This document shows positions 52,436 to 61,755 of a stretch of 64,000 nucleotides of DNA, one piece after another (position 1 is the first letter of the stretch; each line of letters opens with the position of its first letter). A program made the position numbers and the translations under genes. Source of the DNA: Chitinimonas sp036961565 (GTDB taxonomy: Bacteria; Pseudomonadota; Gammaproteobacteria; Burkholderiales; Chitinimonadaceae). The notes under the pieces were generated by a model that was not told where the DNA came from, made no database searches, and worked only from the letters and a program-made list of their open reading frames with translations. The stretch covers positions 1-64,000 of the forward strand of contig NZ_JBAMDD010000009.1 in the NCBI RefSeq assembly GCF_036961565.1, given 5' to 3'.

Positions 52436-53047
52436 TCAGTCCTTGCGCAAGGGGGCGGCGTTGATCAGCCGCTCTAACCCAGCCTGGGCCAGCGCAAAGT
52501 AGCGTTCGTCCTGCAGCAACCGGACGTGATGGTGGGTAGAAAGAATCAGGCCAAACAACTCAAACGCAAATTGTTCGGTATCAGTGTTCTCAGGCAACTC
52601 GCCGGCCTCCACCGCAAAACCGACAGTGCGCGACAAACCAGCCAGCCAGCCTTCCTGTTGCCGGGCAAGGTAATCGCGGACAGGGCCAGGCCGGTCGTCG
52701 AACTCGCTGGCAGCCGCCAGCATCAGGCAACCGCCTGGCTGGCGGTTTGACGCCGCCCAGCCTAACCAGCGCTTGTACAGCTCGCGCAACCTGGCCAAGC
52801 CCCTTGGTGCCAGAAAAGCCTGGCGCGAGACATTCTCGTCAAAGCGTGCCTGGGCCGCACGCAGCACGGCCAATTGCAACTCCTCCTTGGCGCCAAAATG
52901 GGCAAACAGCCCACTCTTGGACATACCCACCCGCTCTGCCAGCTCGCCTATGGTCAAGGCACCCAGCCCCACCTCGCGCGCCAGCGCAATGCCGGTGTCG
53001 AGTATGGCTTCTCGGGTAGCGTGGCCCTTGTTGGCAGTGCGAGACAT
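52436..53047 (-). CDS. TetR/AcrR family transcriptional repressor
   Basis: A 203-residue regulator. The N-terminal helix-turn-helix is typical: TREAILDTGIALAREVGLGALTIGELAERVGMSKSGLFAHFGAKEEL. A ligand-binding helical domain follows. It lies directly behind the hydrolase gene start and on the same strand, and both are preceded by similar palindromes. It therefore most likely represses itself and the hydrolase. ATG at 53047; a TTG-started frame reaches 53083 but is less likely. Confidence 0.9.
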   Translation of the reverse strand: MSRTANKGHATREAILDTGIALAREVGLGALTIGELAERVGMSKSGLFAHFGAKEELQLAVLRAAQARFDENVSRQAFLAPRGLARLRELYKRWLGWAASNRQPGGCLMLAAASEFDDRPGPVRDYLARQQEGWLAGLSRTVGFAVEAGELPENTDTEQFAFELFGLILSTHHHVRLLQDERYFALAQAGLERLINAAPLRKD

Positions 53048-53091
53048 GGTGGTAAGTTGACTTCTCTGTAAGGTATGCTTCAATTTATAGC

Positions 53092-53103
53092 ACGACCGTT
53101 CGT
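53092..53103. promoter_or_regulatory. TetR-type operator upstream of the tetR gene
   Basis: ACGACCGTTCGT (53092-53103) differs by one base from the perfect palindrome at 52367-52378 and shares the preceding ATAGC. It lies about 45 bases before the tetR start codon, where it would block the promoter. Confidence 0.5.
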
Positions 53104-53295
53104 TTTATTGCAAGTGCTTGTTGCGAAGTGTGTATTTTCCCTGGTTTGTGCCGATATGCATGTCTAACCCCGAATATAAAGAGCTCCGCTATACACACAT
53201 GGGGTTCGATAGCCTATACAGGAATGACAGGCTTGCTGGCGCCTAGCCACGGCCGCATAAACTGCTAGTTGCTCGGATTCAACGGGAGTATCTGC

Positions 53296-55464
53296 ATGCA
53301 GGCATTGTTGCCCAAGCTTGTGCGAACCCGGCCTAACCGGCTGTGTCTGGCGCTGCTCTTGGCCTTGCCAGCGCAGGCAGCCAGTCTGGGTGAGTTGCAG
53401 CTCGGTTCGCAACTGGGGCAATTGCTTGATGCCCGTGTTCGAGTGCAGGCCCTGCCTGAAGAACATGTGGGCCTCGATTGCATCGATGCTGCCCTGCGTG
53501 AAGGGGGCGAAGCCGGGCCTGCGCACCGCACCCTGCTGGATTTTGTGCCCGATAGGCAAGGTGGTGGCTGGATAGTCATCACCAGCACAGGCGCACTCAA
53601 TGAGCCACTGGTATGGCTGAGCCTGCGCTTGCGCTGCAGTACCGGCCCCCAGATAAAACGTGATTACACCTTGCTGCTGGACCCTCCCCCACGCGAGACC
53701 AGCACGCCCAGCCCCGCCCCATCCACACCGTCTTCCATCCAACCTACCTCGCCCCCCGCCATCCTGCCCTTGGCAGGCCAAGCCAGGTTTGCTGCGGCCA
53801 CCGCAGCGGCGCCGGCCAACAGCCTCTACGGCATGGCGCGCCAGCGCTATCCCAGGCAGCCTGATGCCAGGCGCTACTTCATTGCCGCTGCCCGTGCGCT
53901 GAACCCCGATCTGCCGGCCAATGGTGAGGCCGCCCTCCCTCCGGATTTCGACTTCAAGCCACCACCGCCACTGCAAGCACAGGCGAACCCCTTGGCGGAA
54001 GCGCAAGGCGCCTGGACCGTGCAACCGGGAGAGTCCTTCTTCAATATCGTCCGGCGCCTATACCCCGACCAACCGGCCGAGAAGAAAGCCTTGGTCGCCG
54101 CCATGCGCAAGCTTAATCCCCAGCTACCACGCGACGGCGAAAAGCCCTTGCCGGCTGGGATGCAGCTCAAGCTGCCAGAAGCACTGTCCACCCTCGCGGT
54201 TACCGCCCAACAGGCCGTGCCTGCCCCATCAACAACGCCGGCGGCCACGGCCAGCTCCGTCAACAACGACCGATTCGTGATATCTGGCGCACCCGCCCGT
54301 CCTGTTCCTGGCCAAACTCCGGAACAAACCGCCATGCTGGCCCGTGAGAACGAGTTACTGGAGCAGTCTGCCGAGCAAGTAGCCCGGTTGCGCGAAGCCC
54401 AGGACCGCATAGACAAGCTCGATAAGCGGCTGGCCTGGCTGGTAGATGAACTGGATGAGCGTGACCGGGCCCATGCCGCCGCTTTGGCTGAGCAACGCAA
54501 GGGCGAGTGGCGTCAGTTGGCGGGTGCCGGTCTGCTGGGGGTGTCGCTATCGGGCCTGCTGGCCTTGGGCCTGATGTGGATGTCACGCCGCAAGCCCACC
54601 AGCAGCGGTGAAGCCGAACGATTGGCCGCTGCCATCAACGGTACCGAACCGCCCTCCCGTAGCGCTGGCAGGCAGATGCCTGCCAGTGATCGCAATCAGA
54701 CCGCTGGCGAGCGCAACTTTGACTTTGGCGATGGCCTGGACGACGAAACGGCTCGCCCAGGCATGCAGACGGCCCGACGGGCCTCAGAGTACGAAAATTC
54801 ACCAGGTGGTGGGGCTAGCCACGACATGGATGTCTTTGTCCTGAACAGCACCGCAAGCGAGGCGGCGGTTCTGGCAGCACATGGCCAGCTAGAGCAAGCA
54901 ATCAGCTTGCTGGAAGAGGCCATTGCAGCCCATCCCACCAGCCTGGTGAACTGGATGCAATTGCTAGAAATACTGCATGGCCATAGGCTGGCCGACAAAT
55001 TTGTGGTGCTTGCACGCCAGTTTCGCCAGCGCTTTGCCAGCGAAGCGCTGTGGAGCAAGGTGCGTATCATGGGTGCCGAACTGGTACCGGAAGAAGCCTT
55101 GTTCAGCGCCAACAGCGAAGCGGCTACCGACATGCTCAACCAGGTACTGGATGCCGATGCCCCACCCGGCACCGTACCTCAAGCCAAACCGGAACCCGCG
55201 CCTCAACCCTTGCCCGACTTGGTGTTCGAGCTGGGCCAAGCTGAAGCCGACACTCGCCCCCCCGAACCGCTCCACCTGATCAACGTCCCCTCACTGGACG
55301 GCAGCCCCGACCCCGACTCTCCGCTGGAGCAGGCGCGGCTGCTGATAGGCGCTGGCGAGCGCGAAGCCGGCGCCGCCTTGCTGGAACATGTGCTGACCCA
55401 TGGCACGCAAGATGAAAAACTCGCCGCCGCCGAATTACTGGTCAAGCTGACATCACCGTCCTGA
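53296..55464 (+). CDS. fimV: FimV-like peptidoglycan-binding/polar hub protein
   Basis: A 722-residue FimV-family protein. Signal peptide ends near PAQA-ASL, followed by the FimV N-terminal domain (LGELQLGSQLGQLLDARV...). A LysM-like domain sits at about 240-300 (WTVQPGESFFNIVRRLYPDQP). Then come a coiled coil (about 345-405) and one membrane helix (about 408-428, AGLLGVSLSGLLALGLMWM). The cytoplasmic part, with an acidic FGDGLDDET region and a TPR-like domain near 511-570, completes the protein. FimV organises cell poles and twitching motility machinery. GGGAG lies 8 bases before the ATG. Its end overlaps the ABC gene by 12 bp on the other strand. Confidence 0.85.
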   Translation: MQALLPKLVRTRPNRLCLALLLALPAQAASLGELQLGSQLGQLLDARVRVQALPEEHVGLDCIDAALREGGEAGPAHRTLLDFVPDRQGGGWIVITSTGALNEPLVWLSLRLRCSTGPQIKRDYTLLLDPPPRETSTPSPAPSTPSSIQPTSPPAILPLAGQARFAAATAAAPANSLYGMARQRYPRQPDARRYFIAAARALNPDLPANGEAALPPDFDFKPPPPLQAQANPLAEAQGAWTVQPGESFFNIVRRLYPDQPAEKKALVAAMRKLNPQLPRDGEKPLPAGMQLKLPEALSTLAVTAQQAVPAPSTTPAATASSVNNDRFVISGAPARPVPGQTPEQTAMLARENELLEQSAEQVARLREAQDRIDKLDKRLAWLVDELDERDRAHAAALAEQRKGEWRQLAGAGLLGVSLSGLLALGLMWMSRRKPTSSGEAERLAAAINGTEPPSRSAGRQMPASDRNQTAGERNFDFGDGLDDETARPGMQTARRASEYENSPGGGASHDMDVFVLNSTASEAAVLAAHGQLEQAISLLEEAIAAHPTSLVNWMQLLEILHGHRLADKFVVLARQFRQRFASEALWSKVRIMGAELVPEEALFSANSEAATDMLNQVLDADAPPGTVPQAKPEPAPQPLPDLVFELGQAEADTRPPEPLHLINVPSLDGSPDPDSPLEQARLLIGAGEREAGAALLEHVLTHGTQDEKLAAAELLVKLTSPS

Positions 55465-57318
55465 AGCCAGCGCCAGCGGTGTCGATTCATCTGCAGCCTG
55501 TTCCTGCTCGCGTTCTGATTCGCTCTGCTGCAAGGCCCACATGCGGGCATAGGCCCCGCTCTGGGCCAAGAGATCACGGTGGCTGCCACGCTCTATGATG
55601 CGGCCCTGCTCCATCACCAATATCTCGTTGGCATCCACCACCGTGGATAGCCGGTGGGCGATCACCAGCGTAGTGCGGTTTAGCGAGATGGCGGCAAGCT
55701 CAGCCTGTATCGCCCGCTCGGTACGGGAATCCAGCGCCGAGGTCGCCTCATCGAAGATCAGGATGGGCGGGTTCTTCAGCAGCGTGCGGGCGATGGCGAC
55801 GCGTTGCTTCTCGCCGCCGGATAGCTTGAGCCCACGCTCACCGACGGTGGTTTCCCACCCCTCTGGCAATCGTTCAATGAACTCGAGAATATGGGCAGAC
55901 CGTGCAGCCTCGACTATCTCCTCGTGGCTGGCGCCCGGTCGGCCATAGGCGATGTTGTAATAGATGGTGTCGTTGAACAGCACCGTATCCTGCGGCACGA
56001 TGCCCACCATGGCGCGCAGGCTGGCCTGGGTTACGCCACGCAGGTCGTGCCCATTGATGCGTATGGCACCTTGGTTGACATCATAAAAACGGAACAACAG
56101 CCGCGATAGCGTACTCTTGCCCGCGCCTGAGCTACCCACCACGGCCACGGTATGGCCTGCTGGTATGGTGAAATCCACGTCATGCAGTATCTGCCGCTTG
56201 GCATCGTAGCCAAAATTCACTGCTTCAAAATGTACACTGGCTTCTCGCGTATCCAGCGCAATCGCATCGGGCGCATCACTTACTTCGGCGTTTTCATGCA
56301 GCAGGCTGAACATCTTCTCCATATCAGTCAGCGACTGCTTGATTTCGCGGTAGGCCATACCCAGGAAGTTGAGTGGGGCATACAGCTGTATCAGGAAGGC
56401 ATTCACGGCAACCAGATCGCCCAAGGTCATGGTGCCACGCGCCACACCATCGGCAGCCAGCCAGACCAGGCCGGTCACGCCCACCGCGATAATGCCGCTT
56501 TGGCCGCTATTGAGTATGCCGATGGAGACCTCGTTGCGTATGGCCGCCTTTTCCCAGCGCTGCAGTGATTCATCGTAGCGGCCGGACTCGAACTTCTCGT
56601 TGCCGAAATACTTCACGGTCTCGTAGTTGAGCAGTGAATCCACCGCCTTGATATTGGCCTTGGAATCCAGCTCATTCATGGTACGCCGGGTCTTGGTGCG
56701 CCATTCAGTCACCCCAATGGTAAAGCCGGCATAGACCGCAATGGTCACCAGGGTCACCGCCGCAAAACGCCAATCGTACAAAGTGATCAGAATGACCGTG
56801 ACCATGCCGATTTCCAGCAGCGTGGGCAGGATGTTGAACAGCATGAAGCTCAACAGCGAACCGATACCACGCGTGCCGCGCTCGATATCACGGGTGACCC
56901 CGCCGGTCTGACGATTCAGGTGAAAGCGCAGGCTAAGCCGGTGCAGATGCTGGAAGGTCTCCAGCGCCACCTGCCGTATGGCGCCTTGTGCCACCTTGGA
57001 GAACACCGCATCACGCAGCTCGCCAAACGCCGTTGAGCCTAAACGCAACAGGCCATAGCCCAGTATCATGGCCACCGGCACCGCCAGCATGGCATTGCCC
57101 CCCTGGCTAAGCTGATCGACGATGTTCTTCAGCAACAGTGGCACAGACACATTGGCCAGCTTGGCTATTGCCAGGCAACTCAAGGCCAGCAGCACTCTCC
57201 CCTTGTAGCGCCACAAATAAGGGAATAAGGTTCTAAGTGTCTGCCAGTCGCTGCGCGGCTGGCGGGTATCCGCCTTGAGAGCGGTAGTTGAGGAGGAAGG
57301 TGCTTGCATCGAGGGCAT
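55453..57318 (-). CDS. Atm1/HMT1-type ABC exporter (fused permease-ATPase)
   Basis: A 621-residue half-transporter of the ABCB7/HMT1 (Atm1) kind. Six membrane helices lie in the first 320 residues, with the hallmark LLNYETVKYFGNE and RDIERGTRGI motifs. The ATPase has Walker A GSSGAGKST, signature LSGGEKQR and Walker B ILIFDEATSALD. Such proteins export glutathione- or sulfur-linked compounds and heavy metals. Nothing nearby names the substrate. The start at 57318 and an ATG at 57309 are both possible. Confidence 0.92.
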   Translation of the reverse strand: MPSMQAPSSSTTALKADTRQPRSDWQTLRTLFPYLWRYKGRVLLALSCLAIAKLANVSVPLLLKNIVDQLSQGGNAMLAVPVAMILGYGLLRLGSTAFGELRDAVFSKVAQGAIRQVALETFQHLHRLSLRFHLNRQTGGVTRDIERGTRGIGSLLSFMLFNILPTLLEIGMVTVILITLYDWRFAAVTLVTIAVYAGFTIGVTEWRTKTRRTMNELDSKANIKAVDSLLNYETVKYFGNEKFESGRYDESLQRWEKAAIRNEVSIGILNSGQSGIIAVGVTGLVWLAADGVARGTMTLGDLVAVNAFLIQLYAPLNFLGMAYREIKQSLTDMEKMFSLLHENAEVSDAPDAIALDTREASVHFEAVNFGYDAKRQILHDVDFTIPAGHTVAVVGSSGAGKSTLSRLLFRFYDVNQGAIRINGHDLRGVTQASLRAMVGIVPQDTVLFNDTIYYNIAYGRPGASHEEIVEAARSAHILEFIERLPEGWETTVGERGLKLSGGEKQRVAIARTLLKNPPILIFDEATSALDSRTERAIQAELAAISLNRTTLVIAHRLSTVVDANEILVMEQGRIIERGSHRDLLAQSGAYARMWALQQSESEREQEQAADESTPLALASGR

Positions 57319-57378
57319 TCTGGCGGTGGGCGTATCCCGCTATGATGGTGGCTTGATCATGAATTACAAGCGCAAATC

Positions 57379-57489
57379 ATGGAATGGTTCTTGTTGGAAG
57401 CAGGTATTGCCGGCCTATTGCTGGTACTGATCGTGTGGTGGACATTGCCCAAGAAGAAGCGCAATGACCGCGACCGAGATCCTTCCTGA
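57379..57489 (+). CDS. Very small membrane protein (36 residues)
   Basis: A short frame, MEWFLLEAGIAGLLLVLIVW... followed by PKKKRNDRDRDPS: one strong membrane helix and a charged cytoplasmic tail following the positive-inside rule. It lies 24 bases before the sensor gene on the same strand. The ribosome site is weak and I know of no homologue, so the call rests on the membrane helix and position. Confidence 0.4.
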   Translation: MEWFLLEAGIAGLLLVLIVWWTLPKKKRNDRDRDPS

Positions 57490-57512
57490 AGACACTATCG
57501 CTGCGGATACGC

Positions 57513-58259
57513 ATGACGCCAAGCCCTTCCTCACGTTTGCCGCTGTGGTTCCGCATAGGTGGCCTGCTCGCGCTGGTGATCGCCTTCGTGGTCGCCCTGC
57601 TGTCATTCTTGAACTACGCCAACTTTCGCAAGACAGTACAGGGCCTGCACGAGACCCGCTATCTGGTATTGGGCAAGGATATACGACAGACGGTGGAGGC
57701 AGGGCTATCGCTAGGCCTGACGCCCGAGCAAAACGCCAGGCTGCCCCTGTTGTTCAAGGAATTGCAATCGGCCTGGCCCGCCATACGCTACGCCGGCGTG
57801 GTGAACACCGCTGCCCAGCCCATACTGGGCGCCGGTCAAGCCGCCAAGGAGGGCCGCGCCAGCTGGCATGAGCGTATACAGGCTGGTACACCCGATGGCA
57901 TCTGGCACTGGCGGGCAGACCACGAATCCGCGGTCGGCCTGACCATAGCCGACAATTTTGGCGGCAAGGCCGGTGCCGTTGTCATTGTCTACGATGACCG
58001 CGAAGTTGCCGCAGCGGCCAGCACGATGGCTACCCAGTTGTTGTGGCGCGCGCTGGGCGTGATGCTCGCGACGTCGCTGCTGGCATGGCTGGGAGCCTGG
58101 TGGCTTACCCGCGCCCTGGCGGCCGAGCTCGATGCTGCCGAGGCTGTGCTGGATGGCCACCCCCTCCCGCCCGATGAACGCCCCCTGGTCGCTGAAACCC
58201 AAGCCTTTGTCGCCGCGGTGCAGCAAGCCGAGCAAAGAATGGCGGGGGCGGCGCAATGA
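57513..58259 (+). CDS. Two-helix membrane sensor with periplasmic domain
   Basis: A 248-residue membrane protein: helix at residues 12-33, a periplasmic domain of about 140 residues, a second helix at 176-198, and a short cytoplasmic helix with a HAMP-like pattern (AELDAAEAVLDGHPLPPDERPLVAETQAFVAAVQQAEQ). There is no kinase, cyclase or methyl-accepting output. The periplasmic domain has no motif I can name; the same topology recurs in the N-terminal part of the next protein. It is coupled to the MFS gene by an ATGA overlap, so it probably acts with it. Ribosome site is weak (GCGGA). Confidence 0.75.
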   Translation: MTPSPSSRLPLWFRIGGLLALVIAFVVALLSFLNYANFRKTVQGLHETRYLVLGKDIRQTVEAGLSLGLTPEQNARLPLLFKELQSAWPAIRYAGVVNTAAQPILGAGQAAKEGRASWHERIQAGTPDGIWHWRADHESAVGLTIADNFGGKAGAVVIVYDDREVAAAASTMATQLLWRALGVMLATSLLAWLGAWWLTRALAAELDAAEAVLDGHPLPPDERPLVAETQAFVAAVQQAEQRMAGAAQ

Positions 58260-60271
58260 GCACCGAACACCTGCAAAAACGCCTGGCCATCCTGGCCACC
58301 GCACTCTTGTTTGCCGCCGCGCTGGCCCTTACCTTGCTAGCGGCCCGACCATTCGCCACCGCTATCGAGCCCGAAATGGCCCGCAGCGTGCTGGTGGTGG
58401 GCGATTCGGTATCACAGCTGCTCAGCCGTGCAGACAGGCTGGCATTGCCTTTTGACCAGCTTGTCGGCGTGGAAACCTTGTTGGACGAGGTCAGGCGCGA
58501 CAATCCCGACATCAGCTACCTGCTGGTGGTCGATCGCCATGGGCGCCGGCTCTATGCCAGCGGCCTACCCCAGCATGAGCCATTGAAGCAGCGCTGGACG
58601 GGTGCTGCCCGTGACAGTGCCACCATAGGCCCCTGGCTCGATACTGCGCTCCCCATCATGGGCAGCCAGGGGCAACTGGGCACGCTACACCTGGGCCAGC
58701 AGGCTGCCACGGTAGAGGCGCAGTTGCGAGAGCTGCTCTTTGACTTGGTTACCGTGCTGATCGTTGCAGTGCTGACGGCGCTGGAGCTGATGCGCTTTGT
58801 GATGGCTGCCATGGTGGCGGCCCCCTCCGCCGCGCTGGCCGAGGGCTGGCGCGCAGTGCGCCAGGGTGATTTCTCGCGCTACCTGCCCAGCGATTACTTT
58901 GGTGGCATAGGTCGGCTCAACGCCCGCTACAACGCCCTGACCGAAAGCCTCAATCAACGCGCCGTTGCCCTGCGGGTGAAGCTGGGCGATGCTTTCGAGC
59001 ACAGTACCAGTGGCCTGCGCTTTCATGCCGAGGGAGAACGCCCTACCCTGTTTTCGGGCGCCGTCGATTTCGTGCGCTGGCCGTTTTTTCTGCTGATTTT
59101 CTCAGACTCCTTGTCGCTGAGCTTTTTTCCGCTCTATGTCGAAGGTTTTTATTCCCCAGCCTATGGCATTTCACGCCAGGTGGCGCTGGGTCTACCGATT
59201 TCCATCTTCATGTTTGCCTGGGCCATGGCCATGCCCTGGGCGGGGCTATGGTGCGACAGGCTGGGTTATCGCCGCGCCTTCGCCATTGGTGCCGGCATTA
59301 CCACCGTGGGCCTGCTGCTCACTGCCGTCTCGCAGACCTTGATCGATCTGGTGCTATGGCGTTCGCTCACTGCCGTCGGCTATGGCCTGGTCTTTGTGAC
59401 TGCCCAGACCTATATCGCCAACCATACGCCACCAGAGCGGCGCACCAAGGGCATGGCCATGTTCCTGGCCACCTTCTTTGCCGGCTCCCTGTCTGGCGCC
59501 GCCATAGGCGGCATCCTGGCCGACCGCCTGGGCCACCGTCCCACCTTCATGCTGTCTGCCGGCTTGAGCCTGGCTGCGGCGCTCTTTGTGCTCCGCTTCC
59601 TGGCGCGTCGCCGCATGGGCGCTGCCGTACGCAAATCGCTCAGCTGGCACGATATCAAGCTGCTGCTGGCGCACCGGCCCTTCCTGGTCATCACGGTGCT
59701 GGCCGCCATCCCCTCCAAGGTGGCCCTCACCGGCTTCCTCTACTACACCGCCCCGCTCTACCTGCAGGCCTTGGGTAACAGCCAGTCTGCGGTTGGCCGG
59801 GTCATGATGGCCTATGGCCTTGCCATCATTGCCTTTTCGCCCCTGGTCGCGCAGATGGCCGACAAACTGGGCCGACACCGATGGTTTGTCAGCATAGGCG
59901 GCTTTGCCGCAGCCTCTGCCATGTTCGCGATCTATTTCCTGGACGGCACCTTAGGCGTGGCGCTGGCCATCCTGTTGCTGGGCGTTGCCCACGCCATCGG
60001 TGTTTCACCCCAGTTGGCGCTGATCTCGGACTATTGCAAGGACGCCGTCGCAGAGGTCGGCCAAGCTACGGCAACCGGTATATTCCGACTGATAGAGCGC
60101 CTGGGCAATGTGCTGGGCCCCATTATCGCTGGCGCCCTGATTGCCACCTACGACTTCAAGGGTGCCTTCTACGGCATAGGCATACTGACCTTGGTGACCA
60201 GTACCATCTTTACCCTGGCCTTCTGGTGGTTGCATGGTAATGATGCCGAACTGGCGGAGGGCCGACCATGA
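58256..60271 (+). CDS. Sensor-HAMP-MFS fusion transporter
   Basis: A 671-residue fusion. Residues 1-30 form a membrane anchor; 31-158 a periplasmic sensor-like domain; 160-188 a second helix; 189-240 a HAMP-like segment (AEGWRAVRQGDFSRYLPSDYFGGIGRLNARYNALTESL). From about 270 on is a complete MFS transporter of 12 predicted helices with motif A in both halves (CDRLGYRRAF and ADRLGHRPT). MFS proteins usually lack such sensory modules. The substrate is unknown. It overlaps the preceding sensor gene and the following binding-protein gene by ATGA, so it is the centre of a three-gene unit. Confidence 0.85.
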   Translation: MSTEHLQKRLAILATALLFAAALALTLLAARPFATAIEPEMARSVLVVGDSVSQLLSRADRLALPFDQLVGVETLLDEVRRDNPDISYLLVVDRHGRRLYASGLPQHEPLKQRWTGAARDSATIGPWLDTALPIMGSQGQLGTLHLGQQAATVEAQLRELLFDLVTVLIVAVLTALELMRFVMAAMVAAPSAALAEGWRAVRQGDFSRYLPSDYFGGIGRLNARYNALTESLNQRAVALRVKLGDAFEHSTSGLRFHAEGERPTLFSGAVDFVRWPFFLLIFSDSLSLSFFPLYVEGFYSPAYGISRQVALGLPISIFMFAWAMAMPWAGLWCDRLGYRRAFAIGAGITTVGLLLTAVSQTLIDLVLWRSLTAVGYGLVFVTAQTYIANHTPPERRTKGMAMFLATFFAGSLSGAAIGGILADRLGHRPTFMLSAGLSLAAALFVLRFLARRRMGAAVRKSLSWHDIKLLLAHRPFLVITVLAAIPSKVALTGFLYYTAPLYLQALGNSQSAVGRVMMAYGLAIIAFSPLVAQMADKLGRHRWFVSIGGFAAASAMFAIYFLDGTLGVALAILLLGVAHAIGVSPQLALISDYCKDAVAEVGQATATGIFRLIERLGNVLGPIIAGALIATYDFKGAFYGIGILTLVTSTIFTLAFWWLHGNDAELAEGRP

Positions 60272-61275
60272 AGCGCCGCAGCTTGCTGCAAGCCGGCCTG
60301 AGCCTAGGCCTGGCACCCCTGCTACCCGCCTTGGCAGCAGATCGGCGGCATAAGGTCATGCTGCTGCTTTACCGTGGCGTGACCGCAGCTGAGCGTGGCT
60401 TCATGGACTACCTGCAGCGCCAGTTGCCGGTCGATTTCATCATCCGCGATGCCGGCAGCGACAAGGCCAAGCTGCCCGCCATGGTGGCCGAGGCCAAAGC
60501 ACTCAGGCCAGACCTGATTTATACATTCGGCACGACGGTCACGGCCGAGACCGTAGGCAGCTTTGCCCAGCGCGACCCCAGCCGGCATATCTCTGACATC
60601 CCCGTCGTCTTCAATATTGTGGCTGACCCGGTTGGTGCCGGCCTGGCGCCGGATACCCGCTCCAGCCTGCGCAATCTCACCGGAGTTAGCCATCTGGCCC
60701 CACCTGAGGCGCAATGGCAAGCCTTGCTGCGGTTTGGTACGGCCAAGCGCATCGCCATTGTTTACAGCCAGAACGAGAAGAATTCGGTACTGGCATCGGC
60801 CAGGCTGACCAAGCTGGCGCAACAGGCGGGTGCCACAGTCAAGGTCGAAGGCATCAAGACCAATGGCGATGGCAAACCCACCGTCCAAGGGCTTGCCAGT
60901 ACCTTATCGGAGTTGCTGGCAGACAAGCCCGATTGGCTCTATCTACCTTCAGATTCCTTTCTGATCGCCCATGCTGCTGCCGCTGTGACGCAGGCACAGG
61001 TCGCCGGCGTGCCCGTATTTGCAGCGACTGAAGAGCCGGTACGCCAAGGCGGCGCCCTGGCGGGCCTGGTCAGCCCCTACTATGCGGCAGGGCAATTTGC
61101 CGGCTACAAGGCCGAGCAGATACTGAGCGGTAAACGCAAGGCGAGCGAGCTGCCACTCGACACGCTCGCCCGCTTTACCTATCTGGTCAACATCCAGAGC
61201 GCCCGCCAGCTACACCGTTACCCGCCGCTCGCGCTGTTACGCTACGCCGAGATAGTCGGTGCGGCGCCAGTGTAG
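60268..61275 (+). CDS. ABC-type substrate-binding protein (PF04392-like)
   Basis: A 335-residue secreted binding protein with a twin-arginine-like signal (KRRSLLQAGLSLGLAPLLPALAA). The mature part has the fold of ABC_sub_bind proteins (LIYTFGTTVTAETV; VVFNIVADPVGAGL; GVSHLAPPEAQWQALL; IAIVYSQNEKNS). It probably delivers ligand to, or signals for, the MFS fusion; no ABC permease is near. It overlaps the MFS gene by ATGA. Convergent with the cNMP-binding genes. Confidence 0.85.
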   Translation: MKRRSLLQAGLSLGLAPLLPALAADRRHKVMLLLYRGVTAAERGFMDYLQRQLPVDFIIRDAGSDKAKLPAMVAEAKALRPDLIYTFGTTVTAETVGSFAQRDPSRHISDIPVVFNIVADPVGAGLAPDTRSSLRNLTGVSHLAPPEAQWQALLRFGTAKRIAIVYSQNEKNSVLASARLTKLAQQAGATVKVEGIKTNGDGKPTVQGLASTLSELLADKPDWLYLPSDSFLIAHAAAAVTQAQVAGVPVFAATEEPVRQGGALAGLVSPYYAAGQFAGYKAEQILSGKRKASELPLDTLARFTYLVNIQSARQLHRYPPLALLRYAEIVGAAPV

Positions 61276-61298
61276 TTGAAGCTACTGAGCGTGCCTGA

Positions 61299-61754
61299 TC
61301 ACTGCACCATATGCCGACGCAGGAACTCATTCTGCTCCTGCAAATCTCGCGCCAGTTGCACCGCGATCATGAATTGCAGCTGATGGCAGATGGGCGGGGC
61401 CGATTGAAACAGGCTATGAAAGCCATCCTGCGTCAGGGCAGCGATTTTGACCGGGCCATGGGCTACGCAGGTCGCGGCCGCCGGCATATCGTCCACCAAC
61501 GACAACAGGCCAAAGATTTCGCCTTCACGCAGGTCTCGCACGTCGTAGTCGGTCTCGTTGGGCCTGTCACGGCGGATGATGCCGACTGAGCCTTCCAGGA
61601 TGATGAACATGGCCCCGCCGTATCCGCCTTGATGGACAAAGACAAAACCATCCGGGCAGTCTTCTACCTCCAGGGCCGCTACCAGGGCATCGGTGTACTG
61701 ATCGTTGTAGGCCTCAAAGGCCGGCAGGTTACGCAGAAACGGTTTCAGTTCCAT
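61299..61754 (-). CDS. Cyclic-nucleotide-binding domain protein (1)
   Basis: A 151-residue single-domain cNMP-binding protein. The beta-roll is visible (VFVHQGGYGGAMFIILEGSVGII ... LREGEIFGLLSLVDDMPAAATCVAHGPVKIAALT), with the phosphate-binding cassette in the EIFGLLSLVDDMPAAAT region. No DNA-binding domain, so it is not a CRP-type regulator. It may be a signal adaptor for a partner. It follows the second such gene by 2 bases and converges with the binding-protein gene. Confidence 0.85.
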   Translation of the reverse strand: MELKPFLRNLPAFEAYNDQYTDALVAALEVEDCPDGFVFVHQGGYGGAMFIILEGSVGIIRRDRPNETDYDVRDLREGEIFGLLSLVDDMPAAATCVAHGPVKIAALTQDGFHSLFQSAPPICHQLQFMIAVQLARDLQEQNEFLRRHMVQ

Positions 61755-61755
61755 C

